From positions 62,001 to 126,000 of the forward strand of contig CAYJLF010000009.1 of NCBI GenBank assembly GCA_964371055.1: a DNA stretch of 64,000 bases, in the 5' to 3' direction. Both the position numbers and the translations under genes were made by a program. Of the stretch, positions 61,478 to 64,000 are shown piece by piece. Source of the DNA: CAYJLF01 sp964371055 (GTDB taxonomy: Bacteria > Eisenbacteria > RBG-16-71-46 > CAIMUX01). Position 1 is the stretch's first letter, and each line of letters opens with the position of its first letter. The notes beneath the pieces are model-generated. The model was not told the DNA's origin. It did not search any database and saw only the letters and a program-made list of their open reading frames with translations.

Positions 61478-61704
61478 GCCGTAAGGTTCCGGCTCGCGGC
61501 GTGATCGGGCGAGCGCGCCGGGACCTCACGACGCGGCAGTCCGCGCCGGTCTGCGACTGGCCCAGACCGCGATCGCGACCGCGAATGTGAAGGTGCTCTC
61601 CCCGTCTTGTGCGCTTCCCACCCGGATCGATCCACTCTGCAGCTCAAGGCAGCTCAATCCGCCGCCGCGTGGCCGGGTCGGGTCGTCCGCTCGACCCGGA
61701 TCGG

Positions 61705-61726
61705 TTCGTGAACGATGGTTCACGAA
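61705..61726. promoter_or_regulatory. TetR-type operator 1
   Basis: TTCGTGAAC-GATG-GTTCACGAA: a perfect 9-base inverted repeat with a 4-base centre. The length and symmetry suit a TetR dimer. It lies just upstream of the promoter -35. Confidence 0.65.
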
Positions 61727-61732
61727 AAGCTC

Positions 61733-61761
61733 TTGCGCGGTTCCGGCGCGGGGACTTATCC
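61733..61761 (+). promoter_or_regulatory. Candidate tetR-tolC promoter
   Basis: TTGCGC (61733-61738), a 17-base spacer and TTATCC (61756-61761). It lies between the two operator-like sites; operator 2 begins at the end of the -10, so repressor binding would block polymerase. Confidence 0.45.
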
Positions 61762-61775
61762 TGAACGGACGTTCA
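61762..61775. promoter_or_regulatory. TetR-type operator 2
   Basis: TGAAC-GGAC-GTTCA repeats the core of operator 1 (GAAC-N4-GTTC) over 14 bases and covers the expected transcription start. Confidence 0.5.
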
Positions 61776-61796
61776 CATGGATGGGGGGAGGCAGGG

Positions 61797-62546
61797 GTGG
61801 TCGTGGCGATCCGGCGATCGAGGGCCCCGCAGGCGCGGGCATCCGGCGACATCCGTTCGCGTGCCGCGAGCGGGAGCGGACCGGCAGCTCCTCCGGTCCC
61901 CACGCCGCGGGGCCGACCCCCGCGCTCGGCGGAACTCGAGCGCCAGCGCCGCCAGGTCACGCGCCAGGCCGAGGAGATCTTCGCACGGCATGGCTACCGG
62001 GGATCCACGATGCGCGCCGTGGCGGCCAGGGCGCGCTGCAGCGTGGGACAGATCTACAAGCTCTACCCCAGCAAACTCGAACTCTATCGCGCGGCTTTTC
62101 TCGCGAAGGCGGAGGAAATCGACCGCCGGGTCGCGGAAGTGACCCGAACCGACCGTGGCGCGATCGAGAACCTGCGTGAACAGACGCGGACCGCCCTGGC
62201 CTTCTTCCAGGAGCATCGCGCGTTCTTTCGGATCTACAACCTGGAGGTCGGCTCGAGGCTGGTGCAGGGTGAGAGCCCGATGGCGAGCCGGATCACCCGT
62301 TTCCACGAGGAGGCTCACCGGCGCGTGGTGCAACTCCTCGCAGAGGGACAGCGCGAGGGGACGATCCGGACCGATCTCGATCTGGAGACGACCGCGATCT
62401 CGCTCGTCGCGATGGTGATGGGGCATGCCGAGGAGTGGACGCTCAGCCGGAGCCGGGACCCTCTGGTCGATCGCGCCGGCCCGATTCTCGATCTGATCTG
62501 CCGGGGTGTAATGGAGGCGCGGCCGGGAGCAAAGGTGAGGGGGTGA
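61797..62546 (+). CDS. TetR/AcrR family transcriptional regulator
   Basis: 249 residues from a GTG with GGAGG 5 bases upstream; the frame opens further upstream but crosses the promoter and operators. A basic, disordered leader of about 50 residues precedes the DNA-binding domain (RQAEEIFARHGYRGSTMRAV, AARARCSVGQIYKLYPSKLE). The C-terminal ligand domain is helical (AFFQEHRAFFRIYNLEVGSR, ISLVAMVMGHAEEWTLSRSR). It lies 7 bases upstream of a TolC-like efflux gene; autoregulation through the twin operators is likely. Confidence 0.93.
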   Translation: MVVAIRRSRAPQARASGDIRSRAASGSGPAAPPVPTPRGRPPRSAELERQRRQVTRQAEEIFARHGYRGSTMRAVAARARCSVGQIYKLYPSKLELYRAAFLAKAEEIDRRVAEVTRTDRGAIENLREQTRTALAFFQEHRAFFRIYNLEVGSRLVQGESPMASRITRFHEEAHRRVVQLLAEGQREGTIRTDLDLETTAISLVAMVMGHAEEWTLSRSRDPLVDRAGPILDLICRGVMEARPGAKVRG

Positions 62547-62553
62547 GGGAGCC

Positions 62554-64000
62554 ATGCGGCGGTGGTTTGAGAAATCGACAGGAGTCACGCCCAGCGTCCG
62601 GTGCGGATCGAGGAAAGGACAAGCCCGCGGCGGCCTGCTGCCTCTGGTATTGGCCCTGGTCCTGGCCGGGTGGGGACCGGATCGAGTGGCGGGACAACCG
62701 GGCTCGGGCGATCGGCAGCGCGGCCCCGAGCCGTACCTCCTGCAGGCCGCGGCCGATTCGATGTCGCTGACCCTCGAGGCGTGCGTGCAGAGGGCGCTGC
62801 AGGTGGGCGAGGAGATCCGGCAGGCCGAGGCAACGCGTCAGACCGCACACGCGCGGTATCTCCAGGCGCGATCCACCGCCCTGCCGCAGGTAACCCTGAC
62901 GACGACCTACACTCGCCAGCTCGAGAGTATTTTCCAGGGCGGCGGCGACTCCGAGTCGATGTCCTTCGAGCCGGACACGCTGGCCTCGTGGGAGCAGAGG
63001 GTGAGGGACCTCGAAGACGCGCTTCCGACCTCGGGCTTCCTCGCCATCCAGCAGCTTCTGAGCTCCAGCTCGTTCGCTTCGGAGAACTCGTGGATCTCCG
63101 CTCTCTCGATCCGCCAGCGGCTCCTGCAGGGGGGATCGATCATCGGCTCGATCCGCGCCGCGGGGCACGCCCTGGACGCCGCCGGGTTGGCGCTGCGGGA
63201 CCGGGAGGCGGAGGTGATCCGTCAGGTGCGCGAGGTCTATCTCGATGCGTTGCTCGCGCGGCAGGGTGTGCGGATCGGACGCCTCGGGCTGGAGCAGGCG
63301 GAGACCCAGCTTCAGCGGGTCCGACTCCGGCAGGAGGCGGGGCATGCCTCGGAGTACGAGCTCCTCGGCGCCGAGGTGCAGCGGGACAACGCGATCCCGC
63401 CGCTCCGAGCGGCGGAGATGGGGGCGGAGCTGGCCGACCTGCGCCTGCGCCAGATCTGCAATCTCCCGGCCAGCCAACCGGTGCGCCTGGTGAGCCCGCT
63501 GCTCGACGTGGCGACTCTCGCGACAGGAGCGGCGCCGGTCGACACCGTGGGGCTGGAGGCGGCTGCCCTCGCGCAGGCGGGGGTCCGGGCGCTCGAGGAG
63601 ATGCTGGCGGCCCGCGGAAATGCCGTCACGGTCGCCCGAGCCGGATACTTCCCCGACATCGCGGCCTTCGGCAACTTCTCGCAACAGGCGTTTCCGCCGG
63701 ACGCGTGGCCCCGGCGGCGTGACTGGAGGCGTGATCAGAGCGTCGGCCTGACGGCCACTTGGAGCCTCTTCGACGGGTTCTACACCTCCGGCGCCGTCCA
63801 GGAGGCAAAGGCCCAGCTCACGGCGGCGCGCCAGGAACTGGGGCAGGCGCGCGAGTTGGTGCGTCTGGCGGTGAGACAGGGAGCGCTGGAGGCCGAACGG
63901 GCCGCCGCGGAGCTTCAGGCCCGCTCGCGCACCGTCCAGCTGGCTCGAAGGGCGCTCGACCTGGCCGGCCTCCGCTACGAGGAGGGAGCGGCGGATGCGC
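62554..64000 (+). CDS. TolC-family outer-membrane efflux protein (3' truncated by window end)
   Basis: 482 codons are present without a stop; the gene continues past 64000. The ATG at 62554 follows GAGGGAG. A signal-like helix (LLPLVLALVLAGWG) leads to the TolC repeat: LTLEACVQRALQVGEEIRQA, ARSTALPQVTLTTTYTRQ, IRQRLLQGGSIIGSIRAAGH, AARGNAVTVARAGYFPDIAA, GLTATWSLFDGFYTSGAVQE. Both coiled-coil halves are visible. With the adjacent TetR gene it probably begins a regulated RND or ABC efflux operon whose other parts lie beyond the window. Confidence 0.93.
   Translation, partial: MRRWFEKSTGVTPSVRCGSRKGQARGGLLPLVLALVLAGWGPDRVAGQPGSGDRQRGPEPYLLQAAADSMSLTLEACVQRALQVGEEIRQAEATRQTAHARYLQARSTALPQVTLTTTYTRQLESIFQGGGDSESMSFEPDTLASWEQRVRDLEDALPTSGFLAIQQLLSSSSFASENSWISALSIRQRLLQGGSIIGSIRAAGHALDAAGLALRDREAEVIRQVREVYLDALLARQGVRIGRLGLEQAETQLQRVRLRQEAGHASEYELLGAEVQRDNAIPPLRAAEMGAELADLRLRQICNLPASQPVRLVSPLLDVATLATGAAPVDTVGLEAAALAQAGVRALEEMLAARGNAVTVARAGYFPDIAAFGNFSQQAFPPDAWPRRRDWRRDQSVGLTATWSLFDGFYTSGAVQEAKAQLTAARQELGQARELVRLAVRQGALEAERAAAELQARSRTVQLARRALDLAGLRYEEGAADA

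Larger units (their letters stand above)
61478..61796. other. Intergenic region upstream of the TetR regulator
   Basis: 319 bases holding the tetR promoter and two operator-like palindromes (61705-61726 and 61762-61775). The first 220 bases show nothing recognisable. Confidence 0.5.

Noticed and set aside
1..64000. CRISPR arrays, IS elements, tRNA or rRNA genes
   Set aside because: No regularly spaced repeats, transposase-like frames, terminal inverted repeats or tRNA/rRNA signatures were found by eye; short tRNA genes could still be missed without a dedicated search.

Overview
The window is a high-GC bacterial chromosome segment centred on the replication origin. The left arm (about 1-12560) is entirely on the minus strand. 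The right arm, from dnaA at 13453 to about 28 kb, is entirely on the plus strand, so gene polarity flips at the dnaA/rpmH gap, as expected at a bidirectional oriC. The organism looks like a diderm: it has Omp85-like and TolC-like outer-membrane proteins, lipoproteins and periplasmic binding proteins. Two secreted proteins end in FlgD-like C-terminal domains of the type common in FCB-related candidate phyla such as Eisenbacteria, Krumholzibacteriota or Latescibacteria. The phylum is an inference; no rRNA or tRNA gene is visible.

Layout. (1) 1-4098: a membrane-protein operon (PKD/SUMF lipoprotein, GT-C-like TPR membrane protein, truncated secreted protein) behind a good sigma-70-like promoter. 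(2) 4433-7432: parA-parB, a coiled-coil membrane protein and a bactofilin, with a palindromic parS beside the parA promoter. (3) 7614-12558: rpmH, rnpA, yidD (no ordinary start codon), yidC, a very long jag, and rsmG. (4) 12559-16877: oriC region, dnaA, a dnaA-dnaN gap with a DnaA-trio-like motif, dnaN and dciA. (5) 16888-24733: gyrB, gyrA, and an IleRS whose HIGH motif is swapped to GVHH. (6) 24749-28343: a GNAT enzyme, a polar amino-acid ABC transporter and a STAS protein. (7) 28279-31495, minus: an Na+/solute symporter coupled to a 34-aa membrane peptide, an esterase, and Hsp33. (8) 31674-34348: TPM protein, nucleotidyltransferase, YjbQ and LemA. (9) 34353-40023: DUF5658-like protein, a BtuDFC-type transporter, GYF-RDD protein and an NhaD-like antiporter. 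(10) 40253-47174: a pst-phoU operon behind a triple 11-bp Pho box, with enlarged PstC and PstA. (11) 47253-56721: secreted and outer-membrane proteins, M55 aminopeptidase and arginine deiminase. (12) 57045-64000: rpoN, a membrane TPR protein, an acidic protein, and a TetR regulator with twin operators driving a TolC-like efflux gene that runs off the window.

How the genes work together: replication initiation (dnaA, dnaN, dciA, gyrase), segregation (ParABS, possibly with bactofilin), ribosome and membrane biogenesis (rpmH, rnpA, yidD, yidC, jag) and phosphate uptake form recognisable modules. TTG and GTG starts are frequent, and many genes overlap by ATGA, TTGA or TGATG, which points to translational coupling. 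The most striking points are the GVHH-type IleRS, the symporter micropeptide, the parAB-bactofilin operon and an unusual secreted hydrolase fused to FG-GAP and ASPIC-like modules.
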